Assembly: GCA_903918595.1 (NCBI GenBank)
Contig: CAIXFB010000389.1
Location: 1-33,725, forward strand
From: an uncultured Actinomycetes bacterium
GTDB lineage: Bacteria; Actinomycetota; Actinomycetes; S36-B12
Length of the DNA stretch: 33,725 bases
Reading direction: 5' to 3'
Shown here: piece by piece, positions 1 through 9,581 of the stretch
Numbering within the stretch: the stretch's first letter is position 1
Layout of the letters: each line of letters begins with the position of its first letter
Notes under the pieces: model-generated
Databases searched by the model: none
What the model was told of the DNA's origin: nothing
The model's input: only the letters and a program-made list of their open reading frames with translations
Position numbers and translations under genes: made by a program

Positions 1-95
1 GTTCCAGATGCTGCTTCGCCGGCATCGTTCCAACCTTCAAAGGCGGCAATCAGAACAGGATCTGTGAGCACGGGCAGATCATCAAACTCGATCAT
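1..95 (-). CDS. PAC2 (proteasome assembly chaperone 2-like) family protein, N-terminal fragment truncated by window start
   Basis: Hand translation of the minus strand from ATG at 95..93: MIEFDDLPVLTDPVLIAAFEGWNDAGEAASG..., resembling the N-terminus of actinobacterial PAC2-family proteins (PVLIxAFEGWNDAGxAA). Not in the ORF track because it is truncated. Confidence 0.75.
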   Translation of the reverse strand, partial: MIEFDDLPVLTDPVLIAAFEGWNDAGEAASG

Positions 96-1011
96 TGACC
101 TTCCCCTCAGCCGTGAACGTGGTGGACGCGGAGCGAATCAGTCCGCCCACCAAGGCGGGCCATTGCAAGGGTACGTCGTGAATGCCCCCTCGCCACTCTA
201 AGACTCGGGCAGATGGGACAAGTTCGGCCACCGTGGAAATTGCCTGCCGTTGGAAGGCCGGCCAATCCAAGCCGAGCCCAACTGGTGGTGTCAGTGGGGT
301 ACAGATCACAACCCATACCTCTGTTTGGTCAAGGGTCCCAAGGGTGGCGAGATCACGTTCTGGTGCATAGGCAAGAAGACCATCGAGGACGCTCATGTGT
401 CTCACTACGCCAATTCGGGTTCGGGCCAGCCCCTCATCGTCTACGGCAAAGGTGGGACTCAGCGCGTTCTGGACTTCCGGGGTCCAATTGCGGCCCAGAT
501 CCCCTGAGCGCATCAACTCGAAAATCTCATCCAGCGGCAATCCAAGGAGCGGCGGACGAAGCTGTTCCCGCACATCTTGAGCGTCACCGAGCATCGCAGG
601 TCCAAAGACGCCACCATCAATAAGTACGACTGAACGACATCTGGAGCCGAGCTCGGCAGCAGCGCGCAGGGCCACCGATGCACCCCAACTATGACCCACC
701 AAGGTCACCCAAGGGGGTTCAATCGCCTCGATCAGTTCAAGGATGTCTTGGGCGCACCGGTCGATGCTGTAGTCGACACTAAGGGCCGAGTCGCTGTCTC
801 CATGCCCTCGTTGATCGACGACCACGATTGCTGGCCCATCGGTCTGTGCCATCGTTGATATGACTGGCCCCCAGAAGTGCCGCTGCTGACTCAGACCATG
901 CAGCAAGATGATCGCGCCCGGATCGAGTTCTTTACCCCTTGGCGCCTCAAGATCTATCTCATAGTGAATCGTCACACCGTCGGAGGTCGTCAGCTGCGGC
1001 ACGCCGACCAC
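82..1011 (-). CDS. alpha/beta hydrolase
   Basis: ORF of 309 aa with LLHGLSQQRHFW, VVDQRGHGDSD, LVGHSWGASVAL (nucleophile elbow GHSWG) and a C-terminal GGIHDVPLQWP. Start could alternatively be the GTG at 1002. Confidence 0.85.
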   Translation of the reverse strand: MVGVPQLTTSDGVTIHYEIDLEAPRGKELDPGAIILLHGLSQQRHFWGPVISTMAQTDGPAIVVVDQRGHGDSDSALSVDYSIDRCAQDILELIEAIEPPWVTLVGHSWGASVALRAAAELGSRCRSVVLIDGGVFGPAMLGDAQDVREQLRPPLLGLPLDEIFELMRSGDLGRNWTPEVQNALSPTFAVDDEGLARTRIGVVRHMSVLDGLLAYAPERDLATLGTLDQTEVWVVICTPLTPPVGLGLDWPAFQRQAISTVAELVPSARVLEWRGGIHDVPLQWPALVGGLIRSASTTFTAEGKVNDRV

Positions 1012-1055
1012 GTTACCCGCTGCCGAGTGGTGAGGGAGCGGATAGCCTTCTTCCT

Positions 1056-4000
1056 ATGACCTCCACTCTGGATGCCGGAACGGCTCTGCATTCCCCGCAT
1101 CCAGAATCAGGACCCGGTTCATTGCGTGAGGCCCTCGCCACCCGGGTTGTGGTGGCGGATGGCGCAATGGGCACCATGCTGCAAGCGGCTGATCCATCCC
1201 TAGAGGATTTTGAGGGTCATGAAGGCTGCAATGAGGTGCTCAATGTTTCACGGCCTGACATCGTTGCAGCCGTTCACCGGGAGTATTTCGACGTAGGAGT
1301 CGATTGTGTTGAGACGAACACATTCGGTGCCAACTGGGCGAACTTGGCTGAGTACGGGATTGAAGACCGAATCTATGAGTTGGCGCGGGCGGGAGCAGCC
1401 ATTGCGCGCCAGGTTGCCGACGAGTACTCAACATCGGATCACCCGCGTTGGGTTCTGGGTTCGGTTGGCCCGGGCACCAAATTGCCGTCTCTGGGGCATG
1501 CGCCCTTTGAGCAACTCCGTGATGCTTATGCCGAGCAGGTGAAAGGTCTCATTGATGGTGGCGTGGATGCCATCCTGATCGAGACAGCTCAAGACCTTTT
1601 GCAGGCCAAGGCGGCGTTGATCGGTGCGCGCCGGGCTCTGGACGCCGCGAACAGCACATTACCTGTGATCGCCCAGGTGACTGTCGAGACAACCGGCACC
1701 TTGCTCCTCGGTTCTGAAATTGGTGCCGCGCTCACGGCCCTCGAACCACTTGGTATCGACATCATTGGGCTCAACTGTGCAACCGGTCCCACCGAAATGT
1801 CGGAGCATCTGCGCACACTTTCCCGGCAGGCTGAGATTGGGATTTCTTGTATGCCCAACGCGGGACTACCGGTTCTCACATCAGAGGGTGCTCACTACCC
1901 CTTGAGTCCTGAGGAATTGGCAGATGCGCACGAGTACTTTGTAAAGGAATACGGTCTGGCTCTGGTTGGTGGATGCTGCGGAACCACCCCTGAACACATG
2001 GCGCGAGTCGTTGAACGAGTTTCAGGGATGCAGGTCAAAGATCGGGAACCCGCGCATGAAGCATCGGCTGCGTCCTTGTACCAATCTGTTCCGTTCCGGC
2101 AGGACACTGCCTATCTTTCGATTGGTGAGCGCACTAACGCGAACGGTTCAAGAGCATTCCGCGACGCGTTATTGGCCGAAGATTGGGAATCCTGCGTAGA
2201 AATTGCCCGCGACCAGATTCGCGACGGCGCGCACTTTTTGGACCTTTGCGTTGATTATGTAGGGCGAGATGGCGCTGCAGATATGCGTGAACTTGCAGGT
2301 AGATTTGCTACGGCATCGACATTGCCCATCGTCTTAGATTCGACGGAGCCAGAAGTGCTTGAGGCGGGTCTGTCAATGCTGGGTGGTCGAGCGATGATCA
2401 ACTCGGTGAACTACGAGGATGGTGACGGCCCAGGTTCCCGATTTGCGCGAATCATGCCGTTGGTGAAAGAGCATGGAGCGGCCGTTATCGCTCTCACGAT
2501 TGATGAAGAAGGCCAAGCGCGTACCCGCGAGTGGAAGGTGCGGGTAGCAAGTCGACTCATCGATGATTTGCATAACAACTGGGGAATGAACATCTCTGAC
2601 ATCATGGTCGACACCCTCACCTTTCCGATTGCAACCGGTCAGGAAGAGACCAGGCGTGATGGCATCGAAACGATTGAGGCCATTCGCGAGTTGAAAGTCC
2701 TGTACCCAGATGTGCAAACGGTTTTGGGTTTGTCCAATGTGTCGTTCGGCCTTAATCCAGCGGCCCGCCAAGTGCTCAACTCGGTATTTCTGCACGAATG
2801 CACCAATGCTGGGTTAGATGCGGCAATCGTTCATGCCTCCAAGATCTTGCCCATGGCTCGGATCGATGAAAGGCAGCGCGAAGTTGCTTTGGATTTGGTC
2901 TATGACCGACGCGTGTTTGACGACGATGGAAACACCACCTACGACCCGCTGCAGGAGTATCTGGCACTTTTCGATGGTGTGGAGTCGATGAGTTCAGCTG
3001 CTACAAAAGCCGAAGAGCTTGCGGCATTGCCCCTATTTGATCGTCTCGAGCGCCGAATCATCGACGGCGAGAAAGTCGGGCTCGATGCGGACCTAGACGC
3101 GGCGCTCCTTAAAAAGCCTGCATTGGCGATCGTCAATGAAACGTTGCTCTCCGGAATGAAGACAGTTGGTGAGTTGTTTGCATCCGGGGAAATGCAATTA
3201 CCTTTCGTTCTGCAAAGCGCCGAAGTAATGAAAAGAGCTGTGGCTTACCTCGAACCCCACATGGATAGAGCCGATGAGCAGGGCAAGGGCACGATGGTGA
3301 TCGCGACCGTAAAGGGCGACGTTCATGACATCGGGAAAAACCTTGTCGACATAATTTTGACAAACAATGGGTACACCGTGGTCAATCTCGGAATCAAGCA
3401 GCCGGTATCGGCAATCATCGAAGCTGCTGAACATAATGATGCCGATGCCATTGGGATGAGTGGCTTGTTGGTGAAGAGCACAGTCATTATGAAAGAGAAT
3501 CTTGCTGAGATGAATAATCGAGGCATTGCAACGAAGTATCCGGTTATTTTGGGTGGAGCGGCACTCACTCGTTCTTTCGTTGAACAAGATCTCGCCGATA
3601 TGTACGACGGCGAAGTCCGCTATGCGCGCGATGCCTTTGAGGGGCTTCGACTTATGGATGCAGTGATGGACGTGAAGCGCGGGGTTCCGGGCGCTGCGCT
3701 GCCTGAGCGCCGTGAACGCAAGGTGCGCACCCCGATCAAACCAACACAAACAGCGTCGATCGATATGCCTGCTCGCTCTGACGTTGCATCGGACAACCCT
3801 GTTCCGGTGCCGCCGTTCTGGGGTGACCGTGTTGTTCGCGGAATATCCCTCGCCGATTATTTGCCATACCTGGACGAACGGGCCCTCTTCCTTGGGCAAT
3901 GGGGATTGAAGCCCACTCGCGGCGACGGGCCGGGCTATGAAGAGCTCGTAGAGACAGAAGGTCGTCCGCGCCTCCGGGCTTGGCTCGATCGCATCATGAC

Positions 4001-4607
4001 AGAGTCGATGATTGAGCCGGCTGTTGTCTATGGATATTTCCCGTGTTACTCCGAGGGGCAAGAGTTGGTTGTGCTGCATCCCTCGGGTCCGCAGGAAGGG
4101 CAGGAGTGGGCGCGGTTCTGGTTCCCAAGGCAAACTCGGGATAGACACTTATGTCTGGCAGATTTCTTTCGATCGAAAGAGTCCGGAGAACTCGACGTTG
4201 TTGCTTTCCATATTGTGACAATGGGGCAAGCAGCATCTGAGGCAACTGCCCGGCTCTTCGATTCCGATTCATATCGAGATTACTTGGAATTGCATGGTCT
4301 TACCGTTCAGCTCACCGAGGCACTCGCCGAATTTTGGCATGCACGAATCCGCGAGGAGCTCAGTGTGCACACCGAGGACTCGGTGAATATGGAAACGCTC
4401 ATTGCCAAGCAGGGATACCGCGGTTCACGATATTCATTTGGTTACCCGGCGTGCCCTGATCTGGATCAACAGGTGCCCTTGATGGCGCTCCTGACACCTG
4501 AACGCATCGGCGTGAAACTCTCCGAGGAATTCCAACTCCACCCTGAGCAATCGACCAGCGCGATCATTGTGCATCATCCTGAAGCTAAGTACTTCAACGC
4601 TTCATAG
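1056..4607 (+). CDS. metH: cobalamin-dependent methionine synthase (5-methyltetrahydrofolate--homocysteine methyltransferase)
   Basis: Homocysteine-binding motifs (GLNCATGP, GGCCGTTPEHM), pterin-binding domain (GERTNANGSRAF), B12-binding GDVHDIGKNLV, activation domain (GYFPCYSEGQELVVL, YRGSRYSFGYPACPDL). Start placed at ATG 1056 (MTSTLDAG...) rather than the ORF's 939. Confidence 0.97.
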   Translation: MTSTLDAGTALHSPHPESGPGSLREALATRVVVADGAMGTMLQAADPSLEDFEGHEGCNEVLNVSRPDIVAAVHREYFDVGVDCVETNTFGANWANLAEYGIEDRIYELARAGAAIARQVADEYSTSDHPRWVLGSVGPGTKLPSLGHAPFEQLRDAYAEQVKGLIDGGVDAILIETAQDLLQAKAALIGARRALDAANSTLPVIAQVTVETTGTLLLGSEIGAALTALEPLGIDIIGLNCATGPTEMSEHLRTLSRQAEIGISCMPNAGLPVLTSEGAHYPLSPEELADAHEYFVKEYGLALVGGCCGTTPEHMARVVERVSGMQVKDREPAHEASAASLYQSVPFRQDTAYLSIGERTNANGSRAFRDALLAEDWESCVEIARDQIRDGAHFLDLCVDYVGRDGAADMRELAGRFATASTLPIVLDSTEPEVLEAGLSMLGGRAMINSVNYEDGDGPGSRFARIMPLVKEHGAAVIALTIDEEGQARTREWKVRVASRLIDDLHNNWGMNISDIMVDTLTFPIATGQEETRRDGIETIEAIRELKVLYPDVQTVLGLSNVSFGLNPAARQVLNSVFLHECTNAGLDAAIVHASKILPMARIDERQREVALDLVYDRRVFDDDGNTTYDPLQEYLALFDGVESMSSAATKAEELAALPLFDRLERRIIDGEKVGLDADLDAALLKKPALAIVNETLLSGMKTVGELFASGEMQLPFVLQSAEVMKRAVAYLEPHMDRADEQGKGTMVIATVKGDVHDIGKNLVDIILTNNGYTVVNLGIKQPVSAIIEAAEHNDADAIGMSGLLVKSTVIMKENLAEMNNRGIATKYPVILGGAALTRSFVEQDLADMYDGEVRYARDAFEGLRLMDAVMDVKRGVPGAALPERRERKVRTPIKPTQTASIDMPARSDVASDNPVPVPPFWGDRVVRGISLADYLPYLDERALFLGQWGLKPTRGDGPGYEELVETEGRPRLRAWLDRIMTESMIEPAVVYGYFPCYSEGQELVVLHPSGPQEGQEWARFWFPRQTRDRHLCLADFFRSKESGELDVVAFHIVTMGQAASEATARLFDSDSYRDYLELHGLTVQLTEALAEFWHARIREELSVHTEDSVNMETLIAKQGYRGSRYSFGYPACPDLDQQVPLMALLTPERIGVKLSEEFQLHPEQSTSAIIVHHPEAKYFNAS

Positions 4608-5296
4608 TGATGCACATCAGCGAGACAGTGGATTTGCCGGGAGCGGTCCTTTTTGACATGGATGGAACGCTCATTGACAGTGAGCATTTGTGGCGACTTG
4701 CTGAACAGCGAATCATGAATGATCTCGGAGGAACGTGGTCCGACGCGGATCAAGAAAACTGTCTTGGCGGACCGTTAGAGCGGGTCGCGGAGTACATGAT
4801 CGCGTCTGCCGGTTCAACACGATCAGTCGAACGGGTCGGCTGTGATCTCATGGACGAGGTTGAAGTGCTCATGAGGCGCGAACCCATCAGATGGCGACCT
4901 GGTGCCCGTGAGTTGTTGACGGAGGCTACCGATTTAGGAATTGCAACGGCTTTGGTGACCGCGTCGTGGCGCAGGCTCGTGATCGCTCTGCATGAGCGGC
5001 TTGCCCGCGACATTGGGGTTGACCCCTTCACGGTCATTGTGCCCGGCGATGAAGTGAACAGGGGTAAGCCACATCCTGACCCGTACCTTTCTGCAATGAC
5101 GCTTCTTCGTAGGGCGCCGGTGGACTGCATGGCTATTGAAGATTCACCGACGGGAGTAGCGGCCGCGGTCGCATCTGGTTGCAAAGTGGTGGCAGTTCCG
5201 CACATTGCCAACATTGAAGCGCACCCATCTCTGTGTATTGTCCGTTCCCTTGAGGGTGAAACCATTCAATCGTTGTGGAGGGGTTTCACTCCGTAG
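4607..5296 (+). CDS. HAD-family hydrolase (phosphoglycolate/beta-phosphoglucomutase-like phosphatase)
   Basis: DMDGTLIDSEHLW (DxDGT motif), TASWRR, GKPHPDPYLSA, IEDSPTGVAAAVASG. GTG start overlaps the metH stop by 1 nt (TAGTG); ATG at 4610 is an alternative. Confidence 0.92.
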   Translation: MMHISETVDLPGAVLFDMDGTLIDSEHLWRLAEQRIMNDLGGTWSDADQENCLGGPLERVAEYMIASAGSTRSVERVGCDLMDEVEVLMRREPIRWRPGARELLTEATDLGIATALVTASWRRLVIALHERLARDIGVDPFTVIVPGDEVNRGKPHPDPYLSAMTLLRRAPVDCMAIEDSPTGVAAAVASGCKVVAVPHIANIEAHPSLCIVRSLEGETIQSLWRGFTP

Positions 5297-7844
5297 AGAT
5301 GGCAGAAAGTATGCGCATGCGAGAGGCTCTCCATGCTGGCCAAATCGACGCCACCAGTCCACCAGCGGAGCCGGCAATGATGAAGAAGCCAATCTGGAGC
5401 CAGGGGATATCGAGGTATGTGATGCCTTCGGTTGCGAGGATCCGCTGGAAAAGGGTTCCATAAATCAGTCCGATGGTGGTGCCCAACAGGGTTCCTAGGA
5501 CGGCAATCCAGAGTGCCTCTGTACTGATCATCCGGCGAATTTGCCTGCGGGTCATTCCAACCGCTCTCAGCAATCCAATTTCTCTAAATCGCTCGTACAC
5601 GCTCAGAGAGAGCGTGTTCACAATCCCGAGGAAGGCAACGAGAATGCTCAAACCTAAAAGTGCATAAACAAAGATGAACAGCACGTCGAATTGTTGATTT
5701 ATTTCACGTTTGATGTCCGCTTGATCCTGGACTTGAGCCTCAGGAATGCCGTCAATTCTGCGATTCAACTCGGCACGCAAAGCCTCGACCTGACTCTCAT
5801 CCGAAGCAGTAATGTAGACACCTGTATCGCGTTCGAGGGCGCCAATACTCATCACTGTTGGCATGGTGGCGAAGAACCCTTGTAGGAAACCAATGGGCTC
5901 ATATATTCCGACAATTCGAAGCGAGCCGGGACCATTGACGAAGGTCGCTGCGACCGTATCGCCCGGGCCAACCCCGAGCGTTGTGGCGGTTTCCGAATCC
6001 ACCAACGCTGTTCCCAAGGCAAGATCTTCGAGGCTGCCGGCGGTCACTTGAACGTCAATAACGTCAGAAATGTATTCGGTCTCTACTCCGGTGAGGGTAA
6101 ATCTCTCCTCACCGACCTCTAGTGGAACCGTTCGAATGTAGGTAACGACGTCAGCACCTGGAACATCTTTCACCGATTGGTACACCTTTGGTTCAAGAGG
6201 TCTGAAGGCGCTGTTGGTGATGACGAAGTCGGCGCCTATGGTCTGCTCGATCACAGTTCCGATACTTGTTCGCGCAGATGTTCCAATCACTGTGACTGCT
6301 GTCATGAGGGCAAGGCCAATACTCAGTGCGCTTGCAGTCGCACTGGTTCTTCTTGGATTGCGTCGAGCATTTTCAACGGCTAATTTGCTCACTCCACTCG
6401 TGCGGTAAGCGCCGCGGATCCAACCAAAGAGCAGGTCTGCCAGTGTCGGAGTAATCAGGACTGTCCCAATGATGGCCAGAACAGCGCTGGCGCCAAGCAC
6501 TGCAGCGCGCTGTTGTGTTTCGTCAGCAGAGATGTTGAGGGAAGCAATTGCAAAAGGGATCGCAAGGGCAATGAAGCTGATCCCTATGACGAATGAGCGT
6601 CGTAGTGATCGAGATGAGGGTGCACTATCCGATCGCATGGCAGCTACGGGAGCGATCGTGGCAGCGCGCTTAGCCGGACCTAGAGCTGAGAGAACTGTGA
6701 CGCCGATGCCGACGACGGCCGCAAGAATCAAGGTCGAGTTTTCGATGACCAGTGGAGCGGCTGGCAAGGTTGCGCCAATGCGATCCACTAGTGCCCGAAG
6801 ACCGTAACTGACCAAGACTCCACCCGCTAGTCCGATCACAGAAGCAAGTGCACCGATCAAGGCGGCTTCGAGCAGCACTGAACCAAAAACTTGGCGGCGA
6901 GATGCCCCTATTGCCCTCAACAGGGCTAGCTCTCTCGTGCGTTGGGCGATCAACATGGTGAATGTATTTACGATGAGGAACGTGGCCACAAAAAGTGCGA
7001 GAAATCCAAAGGCCAGCAGGAATGTATTGAGAAAGCGAAAGCCTTCTTCAATTCGTTCAGATGCTTCATCGGCACTTTCTTGACCGGTTTGAACTGATAT
7101 TGGACCTAGGTCTTTGGTCTCGAGAACCCCGGTGATGGCACTCGCCAACGCATCTTGACTCACGCCAGGTGCTGCCATGACGCCGATCGAATTGACCAGA
7201 TCTGGAGCGAGGTAGTACTGCTGGGTTGTGGCGAAGTCAAAGACGACGAGCGTGCCACCCAGCCCACCAGAGAGTGTTCGCGAGACGAGTCCGGAGATGG
7301 TGGGGGAGACCACTCCTGCGTTGTCGGTGGCGATGGAGATCTCATCGCCAACTGAAAACCCGCCTTCTTCGGCGGTTGCGACCAACACGGCGACCTGGTC
7401 GGGGCCAACGGGTGGGGCGCCCTCGGTGATGCGCAGCGGAGAGGCCTCATCTATCCCCACCCAGGATGTGACTCGCGCAGGGGGACCGTCTGGTCCGAGG
7501 ATGTCGCCATTTGCATCAAGAACATAAGCGCGATCGCTCGTCACGCGGCCGTATGCGGCTTCAGCAGCGGGAATGTCAGCCAGCTCATTGACGAGGCCTT
7601 GGGGGAGTGTGAGGGCAGAGCCATCGATTGCAGTGCCACCATCGCCGGGTTGATCGAGTTCAGTGCGCGGAGAGACTGTCACATCGGGGCGGGGCTGCGC
7701 CACGAGTGAGTCGAATGAGGATTGCAGGGAATCAGTAAAGATGTTGGTACCGGCAACGAAGGCAATGCCGAGGGCCACGGTGAGAGTCGTGAGCGCTAAG
7801 CGCAGTCGATGGGCAACAATGTTTCGATACGCCGCTCTCCACAT
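5286..7844 (-). CDS. ABC transporter permease with two FtsX/MacB-like domains
   Basis: 852 aa: N-terminal TM helix (LTTLTVALGIAFVAGTNIFTDSL), two FtsX domains with conserved ELALLRAIGASRRQVF and EIGLLRAVGMTRRQIRR, partnered with adjacent ATPase. Confidence 0.93.
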   Translation of the reverse strand: MWRAAYRNIVAHRLRLALTTLTVALGIAFVAGTNIFTDSLQSSFDSLVAQPRPDVTVSPRTELDQPGDGGTAIDGSALTLPQGLVNELADIPAAEAAYGRVTSDRAYVLDANGDILGPDGPPARVTSWVGIDEASPLRITEGAPPVGPDQVAVLVATAEEGGFSVGDEISIATDNAGVVSPTISGLVSRTLSGGLGGTLVVFDFATTQQYYLAPDLVNSIGVMAAPGVSQDALASAITGVLETKDLGPISVQTGQESADEASERIEEGFRFLNTFLLAFGFLALFVATFLIVNTFTMLIAQRTRELALLRAIGASRRQVFGSVLLEAALIGALASVIGLAGGVLVSYGLRALVDRIGATLPAAPLVIENSTLILAAVVGIGVTVLSALGPAKRAATIAPVAAMRSDSAPSSRSLRRSFVIGISFIALAIPFAIASLNISADETQQRAAVLGASAVLAIIGTVLITPTLADLLFGWIRGAYRTSGVSKLAVENARRNPRRTSATASALSIGLALMTAVTVIGTSARTSIGTVIEQTIGADFVITNSAFRPLEPKVYQSVKDVPGADVVTYIRTVPLEVGEERFTLTGVETEYISDVIDVQVTAGSLEDLALGTALVDSETATTLGVGPGDTVAATFVNGPGSLRIVGIYEPIGFLQGFFATMPTVMSIGALERDTGVYITASDESQVEALRAELNRRIDGIPEAQVQDQADIKREINQQFDVLFIFVYALLGLSILVAFLGIVNTLSLSVYERFREIGLLRAVGMTRRQIRRMISTEALWIAVLGTLLGTTIGLIYGTLFQRILATEGITYLDIPWLQIGFFIIAGSAGGLVASIWPAWRASRMRILSAISTE

Positions 7845-7846
7845 GT

Positions 7847-8602
7847 CTAGACCGCAGCTTTGCCTGGAGTGTCGAGAGATTTCATCCGATCGAACACTCG
7901 CTCTGGGGTCGGCTCAAACAACTCATCAACTAAGAATCCATCAGCTAGGAATATGACCCGATCGGCGTAGGACGCTGCGATGGCCTCATGGGTCACCATC
8001 ACAATGGTTTGCCCGAGTTCATCGACACTTTTACGCAGAAATCCAAGTACCTCTCCGCCTGATTTGGAATCAAGATTGCCTGTGGGTTCGTCAGCGAAAA
8101 TGATTGTCGGCCTACTCGCCAACGCTCGAGCCGCTGCGACGCGTTGCTGTTGGCCACCAGAGAGCTCGCTGGGGCGATGGGTCAAGCGGTCACGTAGGCC
8201 GACGGTGTCAATGACGGTATCGAGCCATGCTTGATCAGGACGTTGTCCGGCTATGTCCATGGGGAGGCGGATGTTCTCCAGCGCATTGAGCGTGGGAATC
8301 AGGTTGAACGATTGAAAAATGAAACCAACCTGTTCTCGTCGAAGTTGGGTGAGTTTGTTGTCGGAGAGCTCGGTGATCTCGGTGCCGTCCAGTTCTATCG
8401 AACCGCTCGTCACCGAATCGAGCCCAGCCAAGCAATGCATCAGGGTGGATTTACCTGAACCGGAAGGGCCCATAACGGCAGCGAACTGTCCTTGTGGAAC
8501 GTCCAGGCTGATGCCGGCCAGGGCCACAACGGCTGTCTCGCCACTGCCGTACACCTTCCGCACGTCGACGGCAGCGATTGCGGGCTTACGGTCTTCAGTC
8601 AT
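7847..8602 (-). CDS. ABC transporter ATP-binding protein (LolD/MacB family)
   Basis: Walker A GPSGSGKST, Q-loop QSFNLIPTL, signature LSGGQQQR, Walker B IIFADEPTGNLD. Start placed at ATG 8602 (MTEDRKPAIAAV) because the ORF's 8665 start overlaps the upstream gene. Confidence 0.94.
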   Translation of the reverse strand: MTEDRKPAIAAVDVRKVYGSGETAVVALAGISLDVPQGQFAAVMGPSGSGKSTLMHCLAGLDSVTSGSIELDGTEITELSDNKLTQLRREQVGFIFQSFNLIPTLNALENIRLPMDIAGQRPDQAWLDTVIDTVGLRDRLTHRPSELSGGQQQRVAAARALASRPTIIFADEPTGNLDSKSGGEVLGFLRKSVDELGQTIVMVTHEAIAASYADRVIFLADGFLVDELFEPTPERVFDRMKSLDTPGKAAV

Positions 8603-8603
8603 G

Positions 8604-9548
8604 TTAGATGGACCCTTCTCGAACCGAATTCTCCGGCGGCAGCGCCGCGTTAAGAGCGAAATCAAGTGCCACTGTTACACGCGATGAACCTGAAAGCCAC
8701 TCCTCCCTTGGTGGCAGTGGAGGAACAATGCCTCCAAACTCAGGGCAGAACTGCTTGAAATCGCACCAACCGCATAATCGGGATGGGGTGGCCTTGAAAT
8801 CTTGCTGGTCACCCGCTCTGCTGATGGCGTCACGGATTGCCAGAATCTTGCGCTCCGTAGCGATCAGGTCATCAGCTGTAGGTGCGTATCGGACAAATTC
8901 CCCGTTTCCGAGGTACATCAGCTGGAGTTGGGTAGGAACCTCGTCTGTCATCCGCCACCAGGCGAGAGCGTAGAACCTCATCTGGAACATGGCCTTAGCC
9001 TCGAATGTTGCTGAAGGTGACTTCCCAGTCTTGTAATCCACAATCCTGATCAAGCCCTCGGGGCTGCGATCTACTCGATCTACGAAGCCACGAATCGTGA
9101 AATCTTTCTCAAGTGCGACGCTCAACGCCAATTCACGTGCATGCGGCTCAAGTCGACCGGGATCTTCCATCGCGAAGTAGGTTTCAAGGAGCGGAAGAAC
9201 TGGGCTGAGCACATGCGAGATATGCAGTGCTGATGCAACCGAATCGTGCCCTTCGGGAATCAACGTTTTGGCTGCATCCGGATCGGATTGACACAAGTCC
9301 TGCCAAGAGATGACGGCCAGTCTCTGCGCCTCTTCCACAGTGCGTTCAGCCGGCGCAACGTTAAACAGTCGCTCAAGTACTTCGTGAACGAGTGTGCCGC
9401 GGACTGCTGCAGCTGATGGTGCTGTGGGGAGTTGATCAATTGTCTTGAGCCGGTACATGAGGGGGCAGGTCAGAAAGTCGCCAGTTCTTGAGGGGGACAG
9501 GCTCTGCGGAAATGGTGTGCCCATCACCGGCTCGACGATCGCTGACAT
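8604..9548 (-). CDS. RecB-family PD-(D/E)XK exonuclease with putative 4Fe-4S cysteine cluster
   Basis: FLTCPLMYRLK near the N-terminus, GFVDRVDRSPEGLIRIVDYKTGKSP nuclease core, C-terminal LCGWCDFKQFC (C-x2-C-x5-C), as in AddB/Cas4-type nucleases. Confidence 0.9.
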   Translation of the reverse strand: MSAIVEPVMGTPFPQSLSPSRTGDFLTCPLMYRLKTIDQLPTAPSAAAVRGTLVHEVLERLFNVAPAERTVEEAQRLAVISWQDLCQSDPDAAKTLIPEGHDSVASALHISHVLSPVLPLLETYFAMEDPGRLEPHARELALSVALEKDFTIRGFVDRVDRSPEGLIRIVDYKTGKSPSATFEAKAMFQMRFYALAWWRMTDEVPTQLQLMYLGNGEFVRYAPTADDLIATERKILAIRDAISRAGDQQDFKATPSRLCGWCDFKQFCPEFGGIVPPLPPREEWLSGSSRVTVALDFALNAALPPENSVREGSI

Positions 9549-9554
9549 TTGACT

Positions 9555-9560
9555 AGCCTA
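9555..9560 (-). promoter_or_regulatory. putative -10 element TAGGCT for leaderless transcription of the RecB-like nuclease
   Basis: Minus strand: TAGGCT-agtcaa-ATG (N6), no Shine-Dalgarno. Confidence 0.6.
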
Positions 9561-9569
9561 AGGCGCCGG

Positions 9570-9575
9570 TAGGGT
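9570..9575 (+). promoter_or_regulatory. putative -10 element TAGGGT for leaderless trmI
   Basis: TAGGGT-cgggga-ATG (N6), no Shine-Dalgarno at the usual spacing. Confidence 0.6.
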
Positions 9576-9581
9576 CGGGGA

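Noticed and set aside
1012-1055. Cobalamin riboswitch upstream of metH
   Set aside because: Only 44 bp separate metH from the divergent hydrolase; too short, and no recognisable B12-box sequence was seen.
939-1055. N-terminal 39-aa extension of MetH
   Set aside because: It overlaps the divergent hydrolase start, is low-complexity, and MTSTLDAG at 1056 sits just after a TAGCCT hexamer.
3198-4148. 316-aa minus-strand ORF opposite metH
   Set aside because: Antisense to the MetH B12-binding/activation region, Cys/His-rich random-looking sequence, no domain motifs.
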